From: Spirogloea muscicola
Lineage: Eukaryota > Streptophyta > Zygnematophyceae > Spirogloeales > Spirogloeaceae
Assembly: GCA_009602725.1 (NCBI GenBank)
Contig: WELB01000199.1
Location: 183,162-239,471 of the forward strand
Length of the DNA: 56,310 nt
Direction: 5' to 3'
Positions within the stretch are counted from its first letter, which is position 1, and every line of letters begins with the position of its first letter. Shown here piece after piece: positions 31,331 to 43,752 of the stretch. The notes below the pieces were generated by a model. The model made no database searches. It saw nothing but the letters and a program-made list of their open reading frames with translations, and was not told the origin of the DNA. Position numbers and translations under genes: made by a program.

Positions 31331-32750
31331 ACCGAATGCCTCAGCTTCGACGCAGGTGTGGTGGCGAGCCTGGCGGCTCTGGTCCCGCACAAGGGCTTTC
31401 TCCAGTAGCTAGCTGCCCTGCATCGGGCGACGCTGCTCTTCGGCTACGGCGGCCTCGGCTTCCGCCCTCTCGTCCACGCATGCAGGGCGGCGTACCTGGG
31501 CAGCTGGGTGCAGGTCGCCGCTTTGGTGTCCTAGCGTTTCTCGTACACGGACGATGCTCACTGGAGCAGACGGTGGTGGAAGCTGGCATTGGTGCGATGC
31601 CGTTCCAGGTGTCGCTCCGCTTTGCCCACCAGAACGTGCTGGCGGAGAACCAGACCTGGCCGGAACGGCGGTCATTTGTGAGCATCTCGCGCTCACTATC
31701 GACCTGGCGTGCAAGCGCGCTACAAGGCCGAGCTGGACAAGGCGGCCTTCGCGGCCGCCCTGCAGCTGCTTTCGAAGCCCGAACTGAGAGGTCGCGCTCG
31801 ACTGCGGTTGGCCTCGTTACCTGGAGCAAAGGCGTGGCTAGTTGCCCTCCCCCTCAACAACGCGCTCCGCATTCGGACGAGGCTTTCCGGATAGCCGTCC
31901 ACCGGCTCCTTGGTCTGCCGCCACCCTGCCTTCAGGGGGTGTTACGGTGCGAATGTGGCGAGCGGGAGGCCGAGGTTCCTGAGTTGGCTGCGCACGTACT
32001 CGGATGTGCGCATGGTGGCGAGCGGACGGCGGGTCACGACCTCCTCCGCAACGTCATGCACGGCATTGCTGGGGAGGCGGGCTTCACGGTGGCCACGAGA
32101 ACACATCGGTCATGCTGCTCCACAAGAATGGCGACGGCCTTCACACTCGGCGAGTCGACCTGCTGGCTACTCCACTGGCTGGTGGACCGCACCTTACTAT
32201 AACGTGGTGACGACTGACGCGTTCGACCTGGCCAACCCCACTGTTTCTGCCTCAAAGGCAGGGCAAGCAGTTGCCAGTGCAGCTCGAGGTTAGGAGGCAA
32301 AACGTGCTGATCATAAGCCAGAGGCGTGTTCTTTCCCTTGCCATCGACGTCCAAGGAGCGTTCGGCGCTCGGTGGCTCGAGCTCCTGCAACGGCTAGAGC
32401 GCAGCGCTGTGTTACGACGTTACCACGGGGAGCAAGCCGGGCTCAAAGCGGCAGGCTCTCTCGCCCAGGTGTGTTGCATGCGTCTGTCTGTATTGCTGCA
32501 GCAGTCAATGGCACACGCGTTGGATCTGCGTGCTGGCGCCTCTTTGGTCAGCCTCTGGCATAGACAGGGGACCCGCTACCCGGAAACTCTTTTCTCTGAC
32601 CTGCATCTGCTCAACATAGATTGAGCACCCAGTGGCCACTTGAGTCGCTGTGTGCTTTAGCGCTTTTACTGGCACCTAAAAACTTTGTTCACCATATTTC
32701 CTGGGCTGGCCGATCACAGTGAGTCGCCCTACACTGGAAGAGTCTTCCTA
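31300..32750 (+). mobile_element. LINE subfamily 1 copy, several frame breaks
   Basis: Fragments in order match 3,530-4,829 of the reference copy: FDAGVVASLAALVPHKGFLQ then a stop, GGLGFRPLVHACRAAYLGSW, RARLRLASLPGAKAWL, CECGEREAEVPELAAHVLGC, EAGFTVAT, LAIDVQGAFGARWLELLQRL, SLAQVCCMRLSVLLQQSMAH, SDLHLLNID. A tail with a poor hairpin ends near 32,750. It is old compared with the 3-kb copy. Confidence 0.85.
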
Positions 32751-33540
32751 CTTGAGATCTGCTCTACTGAGCCCACGTAAGGTCGAACGTCGGGCTTCGA
32801 CGACAGGATGGACGTTATACCAAATGGTGGTATCAATACGCCGACCAACTCGTGGGGGATGAGTTCGTCCAGCTCGTCGTCGACGTACATGGGGCTTTTG
32901 GGACTGGATGGCTTGACCTTCTCCAGCGCCTTGCGCGGAGGTTACTGACAGCCCTCTTGCTGCCGTCTTAGCTCTTAGTACCTTGCTTTCTGCGCCATCC
33001 GGCTTCTTCAGACCTTGTCCATTCCCTTGAGCTGGCCTCTCACAGCACCAGTCAATCTGGAAGCGCTGTTCGATAGTGTGGCCAAGCTGGCCCCCCCGAC
33101 TTCGACGACGCGCGTCACCCAGTCGGGCAAGATGCTGGATAAGGGAGGACCACTTTCATGCCATATCAACCGCAAATATCCATAGCGCACGGATAAAGTG
33201 GTCCCCTCGGGGGTGGTCTTTGAGTTACAGGGAAGAGCGGACCGGATTTCACGACACTCCTGCGACACAGCGTGCTTTGGAGGCCCAGAAAAGAATGGAC
33301 ATTATCCGCAGGCCACAAAGGCCACAAAAGCGGTGCCTTGGAGGCTGGCTACACCGTGGCCACGAAATACACGTCTGTCATGCCCGTTCGGTGGTCACTT
33401 GCATTTTGCGCCATCCGGGCTCCTTCACATCTTGTCCATACCCTTGGGCTGGCCTCTCACAGCCACCAGTCAATATGGAAGCGCTGTTTTGTAGTCTCAG
33501 CTGAGGCTGACGGTCTTATCCACGCTGACCCGTCGCCATC
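32751..33540 (+). mobile_element. LINE relics upstream of receiver copy B
   Basis: Relics include AIDVHGAFGTGWLDLLQRLA-like coding near 32,880, hairpin tails at about 33,015-33,065 and 33,430-33,490 (GGCTGGCCTCTCACAGCC), and GLATPWPRNTR-type relics near 33,340. The last 120 bp (GCTGAGGCTGACGGTCTTAT) are shared with the region before copy C (38,225), so they duplicated together. Confidence 0.7.
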
Positions 33541-33616
33541 TCATTCGGAGGGTAGTGCCCGCATGTCGCGGCCGTCGTTGTCAGCCGACTCCGTCGCTTC
33601 CGCCAACCCCGCCGCC

Positions 33617-33648
<32 letters not shown>

Positions 33649-33686
33649 CCCGAGCCGCCAAGGCCAAGCCGGCTGCCGACGCCAGA

Positions 33687-36600
33687 ATGGCCGGCGGTGG
33701 CGACCGAGACGAGGCATCGGCAATCGGCATGGACATCCTCACGGCCCCGGCGGTCGCCGCATCGGACCCGTTGATTGGGGCCGCCACCACTGTCGGGCTG
33801 GTGGAGCTCCAGCGCCAGCAGCACGAGCAGCACCAACGGCTTGAGTACCTTGAGGTACGACAGCCAGGCGCGACGGCGCATGCAGGCTATCACAGTAACC
33901 TGGCCAGCTTCGCCAGGCTTGGCTGGTCAGGCGTTTGCCCGTTCAAGCACCTGTCGCTGAGGTTGGGCGGCTGACCACCGTGAGGGCTGTCCGTCTTCCT
34001 GTGGCTTGCAGTGGTGAGCTAGGCACCTTCAAAACATGATCAATCAGCAACAGGTGGCTGCGAGCTCGGCGCTCACCTCCAGCAGAGCTGCTGGCGGCTG
34101 CAGGTGGTAGTGTTTGGCAAGACGCATGCACGCCTGCTGGATGGCTGTGGCAGAAGCAGCAACAGCGCCAGCATCGGCGGCGCTGACGGCAGCGTCAAGG
34201 GCAGGGAAGAAAGCACTGTTGTGGCCGCGGCACCAGTGGGAACGGAGATACCGGCGTCAGCATCAGCAATGAGCATGACAGACGTGCTCACGGCACCAGC
34301 ACTTGACACGGCAGACGTACCACCTGGGGCCGCCGACACTGCTGCCAAAGCGAGCTCGTGTAGCAACGTCGGCGGCGCTGGTGGCCATGGAGGCGGGCGC
34401 TACGGGGTGGCCACTGGAAGAGGTCCAACATTGCTGCAGCCACTTCCCTCGGAGCTGAGCCAGGTGATGGACCGCCTGGCCCTGGCGCATGGAGACTTGT
34501 GGAGCTTCCGAGTGGTGCGTGAGATTGTGAGGCCCCGTGCGGCAGCGGTGCTGGCAGAGGTCACCGTCGGTGCCGCGACCCGCCAGCAGTGGGGAGCTGC
34601 CGAAGCTGCGGCAGTGGCGGCAGGAGAGGGCGGCGACGACATCGGCGTTGTGCTGCTGCCGGCTGCAACGGCACAGGCCCTGGCGAACGCAGCGCTGCTG
34701 TTCCTCCCCTCTGCCGGGCTGTCGGCGGTTGAGGCTGTGAAGCAGCCAGCTGCCGCTCCTCACAGCAGCGCAGCGCATAAAGATGCGGTGGTGGAGACGG
34801 CAGCGTTGCCGGCGGCGGAGGTGGCGGCGACGGCAGCCATGGAGGACCGCAAAGAGCAAGCTTCGCCGACCTGCGAGGCTCCTTCCAGATTGACGGTTGG
34901 TTGTCTTTCGCCGACACCGGTCGTCAATGATGTCAAGCACATGGCACAGCTGAATGTTGCAAGATTCGGCGGATTCAGTCCTATCGACCCAAGAAAGGGG
35001 TGGTTATGGCACCCAACAATGAAGAATGGGTTGCTGCCAACGGCGGTAGCCATGATGAGCTCTGGCGGCCAGCTTGCTGGCAGCATTGGCCTGAGGTTGT
35101 CAGCTGCAGAAGCCCAAGCCCAGGGGCCCATGCCCGCCTCAGCAGACCACTTGCTGGACGCTCCGACCACGGCCGCTGGGCTGCCCTTGCAACCTCCACT
35201 GCCACCGGGAAGCTCAAGCTCCGGAGGGTCCTCAGTCCTCGTCCCAGGGCCGTGCCTGTCGCCATCATCTCCGGCAGTCCAGAATCCCCAGCTCGTCTGC
35301 GAGCTGCCAAGCGATTCGTCTCTCCTGCCTACTATTCCTCTCGCATCGTCAAGGCATGCTCCCAATACCAACACTGATGGCAAGTTTTTGTCTAGCAGCT
35401 CAATGACCACTGCACAGTCCCCTGCTCTAGGTACTTCCAGGACACGTGGACCGAAGGTAAGTCACCCCTCTTTCGTTGCCCTCTGGATATTGTCATGGTT
35501 TCATGTCTCCTCTAGCAAGCTCTGGCATGTCAATATAGATGATTTGTTGAGCGATCCTCAGTGATAGCAATATTACGTCTAGCGTAAGTTGTACAGAAGC
35601 GGCAGTCCTGGTGTATATCCAAGATATCTCTTGCCTATGCCAAGGAGTCAAATTTGGGAAGCAACATTGACTGGTCATGTAGGTAAAGACTTAGACTTGC
35701 CTGAGAAGAGCTTTGTACGTGACTTTGTGAGCCTGTGCAGGCCTTGGTCCTTGGCGACAACTCTGTCAATCTCAGGATTGTCAAGCATGCACTTCACAAG
35801 TACTATCTTGAAGCACCTCAACTGGGCATTCCTCAGTGAGTTGTAAGCTGGATACATTTATTCCAGCTTTAGTTGAGAGCCTCTCCAAAGTATCTGGCCG
35901 CTGCGATGTGGTATCGGGCTGCAACATGTTTGACTTGCAACGCTCAGAATTGCAGTGCGATCCTCTTGTATTTTGATTGCATCCCATTCCATTTCATGTC
36001 ATTCCATCGTTTGGGTAGCTTCTTCAAACATGTGTGACAACTGCAATTTCTCATCGACGATTGACATATATTCGGCTGTAATTTGGTGACAGGATTGAAT
36101 TTGAGGTGGTAACAGGGGCAGACCTGATCTGCAAAATTCTTGAGGGACTAGAAAAGATTGACGCCCTTCTTCTCGATGAAAGGTGGAGTGATGATGAACT
36201 AATCAGAGATTTATCTCTGCTATGCCTTATGCTATGACTATGTTACCTGGGCCGCATATGAAGCCAGTGCAATGATCATGTGACCTGTTGGCAGTGTCAG
36301 CAACATCAATATCAAAAGCTTTGTGGATAGCCAGATGGTAATCTTCTGCTTGCATACTCGTGTGAAGGTTCAAAGCCATAGATGGCTCCAACACGTGCCA
36401 GCTGGTTCGACAACACGAAGTGGATCGCAACTTGCCAGAAATGCCCATCATTGGCATTTCCGCAAATGTTAAGCGTGCTGACCTGGTAATGTTGACTGTT
36501 TCCGGCACCATGGGGCCCATGCATTTGTTGGTGTCAGCATCTCCGTGAGCATGAATTGTGGCGCCCAGATAGCTTGCGGTCCCATGAGCTTGTCACGTAC

Positions 36601-36875
36601 TTGCAAGCTAGTTAGATTTTGGCACAACAAGGCCCTACAAGCAGACTGCTGGACTTCTGTGATGACATCGCGACTGTCACTTGCAGGAAGAGTACGCTAA
36701 GTCAGGTTACTCAGCTGTCTTGGGAAATCTAGTCAATGAGCGCACAGTTGGCAAGTCGCTCTGCAACTACTTAACTACATACCGACCGCCCTCAACTGGA
36801 AGACGAGCTCAACTGGAGCGAGGAGGCATTGTAGAGGTTAAGCAACCATTCAACGGCTTTATCGCATTTGTATAG
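33687..36875 (+). pseudogene. Receiver-family copy B, broken
   Basis: The first exon (33,687-33,854, MAGGGDRDEASAIG...) matches A and C. The start of exon 2 (about 34,003-34,110) lacks the Gln-rich helix and has an in-frame TGA before HLQNMIN and a TAG with frame shift at about 34,108-34,110. The rest is open: to 35,456, then exons 35,741-35,835, 36,093-36,182, 36,368-36,485 and 36,687-36,875. The receiver part keeps the acceptor Asp (DALLLDER) but has GYSAVLGNLV, so the conserved Lys is lost. An alternative start after 34,110 could still give a shortened product. Confidence 0.6.
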
Positions 36876-37335
36876 CAAGGTGAGGTTCTGCTTAGCTGTT
36901 AACTATGTTCACTCCTGCAAGTTTTAAAAACTCAGGTGTGGCTTTTGTTGAGTGATACATGTTTGATGGAGGAATGGGGCACGCCCTCCAGTGTCTCCTT
37001 GCACCCTTAGTGCTAGTGTATACGAGTAACACTATGTTATAGAAAGGTGCTTCGTACGCCCCTCATGTACTCTGTGCACTATTTGGAGGACACGCTCTGA
37101 TCATTGTCGTGCCACACAGTGTCGACTGCCAGGTAATATCGATAGGGCGGATCTGTATGGGATTCAGGTGACATGTCAGAGTCCATGTGGCCGGCAACGC
37201 AACACATTGTGATTGGAAGTGAAAGCAAGGAATTCAGGTCTTCGTTTAAATTTAGGAACATATACGAGTAGACAGCCTAGTAACGACATGAAAAGATAAC
37301 TCGAGCTTGTGGCGGATGACTTCAGATTACATTCA
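36876..37335. other. 3' flank of copy B
   Basis: Up to about 37,085 it resembles the flanks of A and C (CACTCCTGCAA, GTATACGAGTAACACTA, CCCCTCATGTACTCTGTGCA). After that the sequence is unrelated to them and unrecognised. Confidence 0.5.
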
Positions 37336-37341
37336 TCTCAG

Positions 37342-37536
37342 CCTTCGCCGCGGGTGTGGGAAACTCCGCCGCACTCTCGCTAGGCGCCAACTATGCAATG
37401 CTCGCCTCCCTGCCCCACACGTTCGTCCACTGCTACAAGAAAGTCATTGCTGTTGCGTTGGGCCTGAAAAATTACTCCTTCCCCGCTGCAGACAAGGTCA
37501 AGAAGATCCTTGCAGATCCTTCAAAGTTCATGGTTG
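37342..37536 (+). pseudogene. Captured fragment of a ribosomal protein P0-like gene
   Basis: After an intron-like acceptor (TTCATCTCAG) the frame reads AFAAGVGNSAALSLGANYAM, LASLPHTFVHCYKKVIAVAL and FPAADKVKKILADPSKF. The last part matches the pattern of eukaryotic 60S acidic protein P0 near its C-terminal third (PHxxxNGYKNVLA, FPLAEKVKxxLADPSxF). Antisense LINE coding follows directly (after 37,540) and no other P0 exon is nearby, so it is a displaced exon piece. Confidence 0.6.
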
Positions 37537-37539
37537 TAG

Positions 37540-38235
37540 AGCCCCAGCCGGCAGCAAGAGCACGGCCAGCACGCAGATGCAAGGCTTGGGCCATGGACCG
37601 CTGAAGGGAGACCGCCAATCTCATGCGTTAGTCTTGGGCCCACGAGCCAGCGGCGTTGAAGTCAGCCCATTGGGAGTGCCACTTCTTCTTTTCAGACCTT
37701 GTCCACTCCTTGGGCTGGCCACCAGTCGATTTGGAAGCGCTGTTCGATAGTGTGGCCTAAGCTGCCCCCCCGACTTCGACGACGCCGTCAACCAGTCGGG
37801 CCAGATGCTGGATGAGGGAGGACCACTTTATGCCATAGCCACCGTAAATAATCATAGAGCACGTATAAAGTGGTCTCCTCGGGGGTGTTCTTTGTGTTGT
37901 AGCAAAGAGCGGACCGGATCTCACGACCTCTTGCGAAACAGCATGTTCGGCGTGCCTTGGAGGCTGGCTACACCGTGGCCATGGAATACACGTCTGTCAT
38001 GCCCGTTCAGTGATCACTTGCTCTTTGCGCCATCCGGGCTCCTTCAGATCTTGTCCATACCTTGGGCTGGCCTCTCACAGAAAGAAGTGGCACTCTAAAT
38101 GGGGGAAGAAAGGAACAAAATGGGGGCAAGGGCTGTGAAAAGCCAGCCCGAAAGGAATTGACAAAGGTCCGAAAGAGCCAAATGACGGATTGGCCGAAAA
38201 GCGCTGTTGTTTTATTGTGTGTCCAGCTGAGGCTG
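37540..38235. mobile_element. LINE relics and tails upstream of receiver copy C
   Basis: Antisense C-terminal relic at 37,545-37,660. Plus-strand type B tail end at 37,672-37,695 and a hairpin at 37,715-37,745. Coding relics near 37,940-38,010 are shared with 33,340. Then a tail (38,050-38,080), and an antisense type B tail (38,083-38,165) absent from the matching place before copy B. Confidence 0.7.
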
Positions 38236-38403
38236 ACGGTCTAATCCACGCTGACCCGTCGCCATCTCACTCGGAGGGGACTCCCCGCATGTCGCGGACG
38301 TCGTTGCCAGCCGACTCCGTCGCTTCCGCCAACCCCGCCGCCGCGCCGCCGCCGCCGCCGCCGAGCCCGAGCCGCCAAGGCCAAGCCGGCTACCGACGCC
38401 AGA

Positions 38404-41400
38404 ATGGCCGGCGGTGGCGACCGAGACGAGGCATCGGCAACCGGCACGAATATGCTCAGCGCACCGGCGTTCGCCGCAGTGGACCCGTTGATTGGGGCCG
38501 CCACCACTGCCGGGCTGGTGGAGCTCCAGCGCCAGCAGCACGAGCAGCACCAGCGGCCTGAGCAGCTCGAGGTACGAAAGCCAGGCGTGTCTCAGTCAGT
38601 CAGTCAGTCTCGCATGCAGGCTCTCACAGCACTTGGCCAGCTTCGCCAGCCTCGCTTCGTCAGGCGTCCAAGCACCTGTTGCCGACGTTGGGCCACTGAC
38701 CACCGTGAGGGCTGTCCATCCTCTTGTGGCTTGCCGTTGCTGCAGCTGCAGCTGCAGCTTCGTGAGCAGATGACGCTGCAGCTGCAGAAGGCGGCGCAAC
38801 GCAATACATGCAACCTGCAGTACATGATCGATCAGCAAGAGCTGGCTGCGAGCTCTGCGCTCGCCTCCAGCAGAGCTGCTGGCGGCCGCAACGCTCTGAT
38901 GGTGGGGGGCAAGGCGCAGGCAGACCTGCTGGATGGCCGTGGCACAAGCAGCAGCGGCGCCAGCATCGGCGGCGCTGGCGACGGCGTCAAGAGCAGGGAG
39001 GCTGTGGCACCAGCGGAGACGGAGCCACCAGTGGCCGCCAACACTGCTGCCAAGGCGAGCTCGTGTAGCAACGTCGGCGGCGCTGGTGACCATGGAGGCG
39101 GGCGCTACGGGGTGGCCACTGGAAGAGGTCCTCCAGTGCTGCAGCCACTGCCCTCGGAGCTGAGCCAGGTGATGGAGCGGCTGGCCCTCGAGCATGGAAA
39201 CTCGTGGAGCTTCCGAGTGCTGCGTGAAGTTGTAAGGCCCCGCTCGGCTGCGGTGCCGGCAGAGGTCACCGTCGGCGCCGTGACCCGCCAGCATTGGGGA
39301 GCTGCCAAGGCTGTGGCAGTTGCGGCAGGAGAGGGCGGCGGCGACATCGGCATCGTGCTGCTGCCGGCCGCAACGGCACAGGCCCTGGCGAACGCCGCGC
39401 TGCTCTTCCTCCCCTCTGCCGAGTTGCCGGCGGTTGAGGCTGTGAAGCAGCCAGCTGTCGTTCCTCGCAGCAGCAAAGTGCAGAAGAAAGCGGCAGCGGA
39501 GGTGGCGGCGGCATGGGAGGCGGCAGTGGTGGCAGTGGCGGCAGGGGCGGCATCCATGCAGGACGGCGAAGAGCAAGCTTCGCCGACCTCTGCCGAGTTG
39601 CCATCGGCGGCGGCGCCAGCGACGGCGGCATCCATGCAGGACGGCAAAGAGCAAGCTTCGCCGACCCGTGGCTCCTTCCGATTTGACAATCCCTTGTTCT
39701 TCGCCGGAAATCGTCGTCCAGGATGTCAACAGCCTGGCACAGCTCGATGCTCCACGTGCCGGTTACAATCCTCGCCACCTAAGGGAGGTGGCGGCAATGC
39801 ATTGGCATCCGCCGACGGCCGTCGTCCAGGTTGCCAACAGCATGGCACAGCTCTATACTCCAAGTGCCGATTACATTACTCATCACCTAAGGGAGGCGGC
39901 GGCAATGCGCCTGGCGCATGCGGCCTATCTGCCGACGGTGGTGGCCAAGACGAGCTCTGGCGGCCAGCTTGCTGGCAGCATTGGCCTGAGGTTGTCAGCA
40001 GCAGAAGCTCAAGCACAGGGGCCCATGCCCGCCTCAGCAGACCCCTTGCTGGACGCTTCGACGACGGCGGCTGGGCTGCCCTTGCAACCTCTACTGCCAA
40101 GCTTAAGCTTCGGAAGCTTAAGCTCCGGAGGGTCCTCAGGCCTCGTCCCAGCGCCGTGCCTGTCGCCATCATCTCCATCAGTCCAGGATAACCCCCAGCC
40201 CGAGCTGCCAAGCGATGTGTCTCTCCTGCCTACTGGTCATCTTGCGTCGTCAAGTAATGCTCCCAACACCAACACAGGGAGCAAGTTATCGTCTAGCACC
40301 TCATTAACCACTGCACAGTCCCCCGCGTCAGGTCCTTCGAGAACACGTACACTGAAGGTAAGTCACCCCTCTTTCTTTGTCCTCTGCATGTTGTCATGGT
40401 CCCATGTCTCCTCAGCAAGCTCTGGCATGTTAGTATGGATTCATTGTTCATTGGTTCTTGGCGTACAAGTTTTGACTTAGCTGAACAGAAGCGGCAGTCC
40501 TGTGTGTTTCAAGATGAATCTTGCCTATGCCAAGGAGTCAAGATTGGGAAGCAACAGTGTGTGGTCACATGCTTGAAGATTGAGACTTGCCTGATGAGGG
40601 TTTTGTGCGTGACTTTGAGAGCTTGTGCAGATTTTGGTCACCAGCGATGGACCTGACAATGTCAGGGATGTCGAGCATGCACTTGACAAGTACTGTCTTG
40701 ACGCACCTCAACTGGGCAATGCACAGTGAGAACTAAGCTGGATGCATTTGAATCCAGCTTTTGTGATAGCTTCTTCAAAGACATCTGGCCGCTGCGATGT
40801 GGTGTCAGGCTGCAACATTTGACTGGCAGTTCTTGCTGTGCAATGCCCTTGTATTCTGATACCATCTTATTCCATCCCATGTCGTTTCATTGTTTGGGTA
40901 TCCACTTCAGATACCTGTGACAACTGCAGTTTCTTGTTGACGACTGAAATGTATTCGGCTGTACTTTGGTGACAGAGTTGAGTTTGAGGTTGTAGCATGG
41001 GCAGACGTGATATGTAAAATCCTTAGGGGAGAGAAGATTGGCGCCCTTCTTCTTGATGAAAGGTTTGTGCTAGGATGAAGTGATCCATCTCTGCTATGCC
41101 TGGTGCTGTCCAAGTTACCTGGGCCGCATAAAAAGCCAGTGCTATGATTATGTGACTCGTTGGCAGTGTCAGCAACACAGATATTAAAGCTTCATGGACA
41201 GCCAGATGGTAACTTTCTGGCTGCATCCTCGTGTGAAGGCTGAAAGCCAAGACTGGCTTCTACACGTGCCAGCTGGTTCGGCAATACGAAGTGGATCACA
41301 ACTGCCCACAGATGCCCATCATTGGCATCTCCGCAACTGTGAAGCGTGCTGACCTGGTAATGATGGCTGTTTCAGCACCACGGGGGCCATGCGTTTGGTT

Positions 41401-41749
41401 GGTGTCAGCATTTCCGTGAACATAGAGTTGTGGCGCCAAAATAGCTAATATTTCCATAAGCCTGTCACTTACTTGCAAGCTTGTTTGACTTCGACACAAT
41501 AAGGCCCTGCAAGCGGACTCCTGTGCTGGAGTATCGTGCTGACACCTGCGCTGTCACTTACAGGAAAGGTACGCTACATCAGGTTACTCAGCTATCTGGG
41601 GATATTCGATCAATGAGTACACAGCTGGCAAGATGTGCAACTACTTGACAACATACAAACCGCCCTCAAAGAAAAGACGAGCTGAAATGAAGCGAGGAGA
41701 CATTGTAGACTTCACGAGACCGTTCAACGGCTTTATGGCATTTATATAG
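38404..41749 (+). pseudogene. Receiver-family copy C, frameshifted
   Basis: Exons 38,404-38,571; 38,746-40,357; 40,631-40,725; 40,976-41,062; 41,239-41,356; 41,564-41,749. Exon 2 reads well to about 39,660, where GACCCGTGGCTCC lacks two bases relative to copy D (GACCTGCGTGGCTCC). The homologous frame then continues as APSDLTIPCSSPEIVVQDVN. The receiver part has ILVTSDGPDNVRDVEHALDK, DALLLDER-like GALLLDER, MPIIGISA and GYSAIWGYSI, so the conserved Lys is missing, and one codon is lost afterwards. Internal duplications occur at 39,555-39,660 and 39,713-39,905. Confidence 0.65.
39713..39905 (+). repeat. Internal duplication in copy C
   Basis: Two diverged units (39,713-39,822 and 39,823-39,905) both read, in the homologous frame, VVQxxNSxAQL...PSADYITHHLREAA-like sequence. 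Copy D has one such unit. Confidence 0.7.
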
Positions 41750-42680
41750 CAAAGCGAAACACTGGTTAGCGGTTGGCCATGGTCACTCCTGCAATTCTTC
41801 AAAGCTCAGGTGCGTCTTGTGCTGTGTGATACATGTTAGATGGCGCCAGGAGGCAGTTCTTCCAGTGTCTCCTTGCACCCTTAGTAATAGCGTATACGAG
41901 TAACAGTGATGTAATAGAGGGATGGTGATTTTATCGCCCCTCATGTACTCTGTGCCCTTGAATGGAGAACAAGCTCTGACCATCCAGAACCAAGCTCTAA
42001 GTCTATTGGGTTGTGTTATACAAAGGGCTTATAGCTTTAAGTAATGGATATGCCTGCATTTTAATTGTCGACACAAGTCATGACATTATTGTGAGCATGA
42101 CAACATCATAGTGAAGCATAGAAGGTCTTCCCTTCCTGCTATCACTGTACGTAAAGTTGTTAAGTGGGGTCAGCAGGTCGAAGCACCTAACTCAGCAGCT
42201 CCCACAGAGCACTCATTGAACAAGCTTAAAGCCATTGGATCTACAGAAGGCTTGTCCTTGCTGACGTGTGAGCACCAAAGCCGGGCCGAAGGTCCAGGAT
42301 AGGTCCAACTCAGTCTGACTTTGCCAGCAGGTTGCTGGTCTTTATTTCACAGGAATGAAGCTCTTCCAAGAGGAGGCAGCAGCTGTAAATAGCCAGCTAG
42401 AGGGAGTAGGCAAGGTCTCAAGGAGACACTAGCGCGGAAAGGCGGACCACTCCACACAGAAGTAGCTATGCTGATTGTCTGACTGTATCATGTACACTCA
42501 GAAACTCCTTGCCAACAGCAGCAAGTCGGCATGACTAAAATAGAGGCTTTTCTTGTCCCGGCATTCAGTCCTAGGGGGCAGCCAAGGCACGGCCGGCATA
42601 AAGATACAATGCGTATAAAGTTGGAAAATATGTACCGACACGGGGAAAGCATGCAGTCCATCAGGGCCAGCAAGCCTGCA
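41750..42680. repeat. 3' flank of copy C
   Basis: Matches 27,788-28,397 and then, without interruption, 29,976-30,345. It is therefore the empty-site version of the composite insertion at 28,398. EHDNIIVKHRRSSLPAITV is open near 42,100 as in A. Confidence 0.65.
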
Positions 42681-43030
42681 GCAGTCAATGACACAAACGT
42701 TGCATCTGCGTGCTGGGCGCGCTGTGCTGCAGCCTCTGGCTATGGACAGGAGCCCCGCTACCCGGAGACTAGTTTCTCTGACTTGCGGCTGCTCAACAGG
42801 GCACATTGAACACCCACTGGCCACTTGAGTCGGTGTGCTTTAGCGCTTTAGGCCCCTCTGAACCTTTGTGAATTCTTTTTGGGCTGGCTTTTTGCAGCCC
42901 TTGCCCCCATTGGGAGTGCCACTTCTTCTTCTTTTCTGGCCCCTTCGAAGAATGTTCAACGTTTATTCTGGGCTGGCCAATTGTAAAAAGCCAATCGCCA
43001 CTTACTGAAAGAGTCATTTTTCTTGAGATC
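42681..43030 (+). mobile_element. LINE subfamily 1 3' end with an inserted type B tail
   Basis: Coding ends TSFSDLRLLNRAH near 42,809. In the UTR a type B tail (42,850-42,935, TTTTTGGGCTGGCTTTTTGC, CCCATTGGGAGTGCCACTTC) interrupts the sequence. The host tail continues at 42,940 with CTGGCCCCTTCGAAGAATGT and CTGGGCTGGCC. Confidence 0.75.
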
Positions 43031-43184
43031 TGCTCAATGTAGCCCACGTCCACATTGTAAGGACGAATGCCGGGCTTGGACCACAGGATGGAGCGTACCC
43101 AAAAGCCGTCTTCATTTACTGGGGCCGCTCGCCCAAGTACGAATGTTTGTCAGGCGGTGTCAGGCCGCCGGGAGAGGCGCGCGC

Positions 43185-43440
43185 CGAAGAAAGAGCTCGC
43201 CCATTGAGGATAGGGGCGTTCCACATGCGCGCGGGGAGTGGGGCAGCCCCCAACGTCGGGCTTGCTGGCGGGGAGGGAACAACATTTGCCCTCCACCTTC
43301 CTGCCCTCAGAGCACTCGCCCTCAGAGCAGGCCCCTCCGTCATCTGGCCCCTTGTCAATTTTTCCAGGCTCGCTTTTCACAGCCCTTGCCGCCACTGGAA
43401 GAGCCACTCCTTTCTTTCTCAGAACAGCTATCCAGGGCAG
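43185..43440. mobile_element. LINE tail pieces upstream of the 43.75-kb gene
   Basis: Antisense short piece at 43,188-43,213 (AAGAAAGAGCTCGCCCATTG then AGGATAGG, no hairpin) and a plus-strand type B tail at 43,353-43,412 (TGTCAATTTTTCCAGGCTCG, CACTGGAAGAGCCACTCC). Confidence 0.7.
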
Positions 43441-43520
43441 CGTCAGACGTCGATCCAATCCCGGGGGAGGGGGGTAAATCGGCCTCTCGCCTGGTCGGGC
43501 TTGCCGGGGAGCCGATCATC

Positions 43521-43543
43521 AGAAGAAGGGCTCGCCCATTGAG
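43521..43543 (-). mobile_element. 23-bp LINE tail insertion with 7-bp TSD
   Basis: GATCATC flanks it at 43,514-43,520 and 43,544-43,550. The insert read on minus is CTCAATGGGCGAGCCCTTCT plus TCT, the very end of the type A tail with no hairpin. It lies 210 bp upstream of the ATG at 43,753. Confidence 0.75.
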
Positions 43544-43752
43544 GATCATCCCTCCCTCCTCCCCCTTCCCTGCATGCATGCCCCAGGGCCCCCGAGCTTG
43601 CCGACGACGCCGCCGCCGTCGCCAGCGCCGCCGCAGCCAGCGCCGCCGCCGCGCCGCCGCCGCCGACGACGAGGACGGCGCGGTCGTCGGCGAGCCCAGC
43701 CAGCGCCGGTCGCCGAGCCAAGCGCTGATCGCGAGCCGGCACCAGCCCCGCC

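Noticed and set aside
34263-35410. Minus-strand open frames opposite receiver copies B and C
   Set aside because: They mirror the Ala/Gly-rich plus-strand exon and repeat in each copy with different breaks. No independent domain is visible.
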